From positions 310,001-374,000 of the forward strand of contig CAWHXG010000004.1 of assembly GCA_963833235.1 (NCBI GenBank): a stretch of 64,000 bases of DNA. The letters run 5' to 3'. The position numbers and the translations under genes are program-made. This DNA is from CAWHXG01 sp963833235. GTDB taxonomy: Bacteria; Pseudomonadota; Alphaproteobacteria; Rhodobacterales; Rhodobacteraceae. This document shows positions 62,693 to 64,000 of the stretch, one piece after another (the stretch's first letter is position 1; the number at the start of each line of letters is the position of its first letter). The notes below the pieces were generated by a model. That model made no database searches, had not been told where the DNA came from, and worked only from the letters and a program-made list of their open reading frames with translations.

Positions 62693-63327
62693 TCCTGGCC
62701 CAGCCCTTCCAGCAGCGGCACGAAGCGCACCGGCGTCAGTTCCTCGTAGTCGATCCCGGTCTCGGTGCGTACCGCCTTGATCAGCGTCTGCACGGTGTCG
62801 GACTGCCCAACCGGGACGACCATGATACCTCCCACGCGCAACTGCGCCAAGAGGGGCCCGGGCGGATCCTCGGCCGCGGCGGTCACCAGGATCCGGTCGA
62901 ACGGCGCCTGGCCCGGCAGGCCGTACGAGCCGTCGGCGGTGAAGACCGTGACGTTCGCCAGATCGAGCGCGCGCAGCCGCGCCTCCGCCGCTTCCGCCAG
63001 CCGCCGGTGCCTGTCGACCGTGTAGACCCGACGCGCCAGATGGCTGAGGATCGCCGCCTGGTAGCCCGATCCGGTGCCGATCTCGAGCACCGTGTCGCGC
63101 GGCCCAACCTGCAGCGCCTGGGTCATCCGGCCGACGACCGAAGGCTGGCTGATCGTCTGGCCGCAGGGAATGGGCAGGGGCATGTCGTCGTAGGCGCGAT
63201 ATTCGAAGGTGCCGCGCACGAAGGCGCCGCGATCGACCTTCTCCATGGCGTTCAGCACCCGCGCGTCGGTCACGCCTTTCGATCGCAACGCGTAGACGAA
63301 GGCCATCTTGCGGGTGGCCGGGTCCAT
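62689..63327 (-). CDS. pcm: Protein-L-isoaspartate O-methyltransferase
   Basis: A 212-residue SAM-dependent methyltransferase that repairs isoaspartyl residues. It keeps the ISQPSVVGRMTQAL segment near residue 67, the SAM-binding VLEIGTGSGYQAAILSHL near 90, and the DGSYGLPGQAPFDRILVTAA region. The ATG at 63327 shares an ATGA with the surE stop. The surE-pcm-lytM order is a widely conserved stress-survival cluster. Confidence 0.95.
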   Translation of the reverse strand: MDPATRKMAFVYALRSKGVTDARVLNAMEKVDRGAFVRGTFEYRAYDDMPLPIPCGQTISQPSVVGRMTQALQVGPRDTVLEIGTGSGYQAAILSHLARRVYTVDRHRRLAEAAEARLRALDLANVTVFTADGSYGLPGQAPFDRILVTAAAEDPPGPLLAQLRVGGIMVVPVGQSDTVQTLIKAVRTETGIDYEELTPVRFVPLLEGLGQE

Positions 63328-64000
63328 CACGCGAAGCGCGCCCTGAGCGCATCGAGCGTGTCGTGGGCGGTCATGTCGCAGCGCAGCGGCGTGACCGAGA
63401 TGTAGCCTGCGAGGTTCTCGCTCACGTCGGTGCCGGGGCCGGTCTCGACCGCCTGCGCCGGGCCCTGCACCCAGAGGAAGCGGCGCCCCGAGGGTGCCTC
63501 TGCTGGCAGCACTGAGAAGGGCGCGGCATCGCGAAAGCCCTGCGCGGTGATCCGCATCCCCGCCACGTCGTCCGCGGCCACGGGGGGGAAGTTGACGTTG
63601 TAGAAAAGCCGGTAGCCCGAGGTCTCCCAAAGCCCGCGGTCGAGCAGGTCGCGGATCAACCGGGCGCCGAGGGTGGCGGCGGCCTCGAACGGGTTCTCCA
63701 GCGTCGCGGTCGCCGGCCCCAGGAACTGCGAGAGCGCGATGGCGGGAAGACCCTGCAGCGCGGCTTCCATGGCGCCGCCGACGGTGCCGGAATAGACCAC
63801 GTTCTGCCCCGCATTGTTGCCGCGGTTGATCCCCGACAGCACCAGGTCCGGCAGCGCCCCGGCCATTACGTCGTGAATGCCGGCAAGGACGCAATCCGCT
63901 GGGGAGCCCTCGGCGGCGAAGCGGCGCGGCGCCAGTTCGGCGATCATCGTGGGGTGGGTGTAGCTGATGCAATGGCCGACGCCCGATTGCTCGAAGGCCG
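63327..64000 (-). CDS. surE: 5'/3'-nucleotidase SurE, 5' end outside window
   Basis: The C-terminal 224 residues of SurE, a metal-dependent survival nucleotidase. The frame stays open to the window edge (AFEQSGVGHCISYTHPT before MIAELAPRR), so the N-terminal DDG metal motif is missing here. The SGINRGNNAG loop, VYSGTVGGAMEAAL, YNVNFPP and the final ISVTPLRCDMTAHDTL are diagnostic. Full-length SurE is about 250-265 residues, so roughly 30-40 are cut off. It is the first gene of the surE-pcm-lytM unit. Confidence 0.95.
   Translation of the reverse strand, partial: AFEQSGVGHCISYTHPTMIAELAPRRFAAEGSPADCVLAGIHDVMAGALPDLVLSGINRGNNAGQNVVYSGTVGGAMEAALQGLPAIALSQFLGPATATLENPFEAAATLGARLIRDLLDRGLWETSGYRLFYNVNFPPVAADDVAGMRITAQGFRDAAPFSVLPAEAPSGRRFLWVQGPAQAVETGPGTDVSENLAGYISVTPLRCDMTAHDTLDALRARFA

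Noticed and set aside
1..64000. tRNA or rRNA genes, CRISPR arrays, insertion sequences, phage genes
   Set aside because: No cloverleaf-like segments, regular spacer-repeat arrays, transposase or integrase motifs were seen on either strand.

Overview
The window is about 70% G+C and reads as a chromosomal segment from an alphaproteobacterium of the order Rhodobacterales. The case rests on gene content and order: pntAB, a leucine/isovalerate catabolic operon, a long nuo operon with family-specific accessory genes (NuoE and NuoL with long acidic extensions, a DUF5337 protein), a VPLPA-CTERM protein, and the blocks tatABC and surE-pcm-lytM. A genus cannot be named from the sequence alone. No tRNA, rRNA, insertion sequence, CRISPR array or phage gene was found.

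Layout. 1-13.6 kb: transhydrogenase pntAB (pntA cut by the window edge), YciI and DUF3422 proteins, a YeeE/YedE sulfur-transport membrane protein, an M20 amidohydrolase, moaA, a secreted protein, glmU, gph and a DegT-type aminotransferase. 13.6-23.0 kb: a tightly overlapping operon for isovaleryl-CoA to acetoacetate (ivd, mccB, mccA, HMG-CoA lyase, methylglutaconyl-CoA hydratase). Five small genes are threaded through it: DUF1622, LprI-like, a flavodoxin-fold protein, EcsC and ASCH. 23.4-46.5 kb: all fourteen nuo genes of respiratory complex I in the order A to N. The run is interrupted by an antisense GGDEF-EAL gene between nuoA and nuoB and an antisense VPLPA-CTERM gene before nuoG. It also carries many small accessory ORFs, among them a 24-residue and a 34-residue single-helix microprotein flanking nuoK and a duplicated nuoE 5' end. 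46.5-49.7 kb: birA, coaX and rnj continue the same direction, as is usual downstream of nuoN in this group. 49.8-55.5 kb: DEAD-box helicase, OsmC, exoD, a glycosyltransferase and prfC. 55.7-64 kb: SnoaL-like, SDR, an ABC ATPase, tatABC, a DUF815 ATPase, and converging on it a lytM-pcm-surE operon cut by the window end.

A striking property is that single-base indels cluster at 31.8-55.2 kb. nuoF, nuoG, nuoI, nuoL, nuoN, birA, coaX, rnj, the helicase, prfC and several small genes are all broken, while the translated protein is well conserved on both sides of each break. Most breaks shorten or lengthen a short homopolymer by one. Sequencing or assembly error is therefore the favoured reading, not gene decay. 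These genes are listed as whole CDS spans with their break points.

Functionally, the window joins NADH oxidation and proton translocation (nuo, pnt) to branched-chain acyl-CoA oxidation, which feeds NADH and electrons to the same chain. It also carries cell-envelope export and quality-control functions (tat, surE/pcm, LytM). Non-coding structure of note: two copies of an element made of GTCGG motifs at an exact 11-bp period, a perfect 25-bp inverted repeat, and dispersed CCTCGGG-type palindromes.
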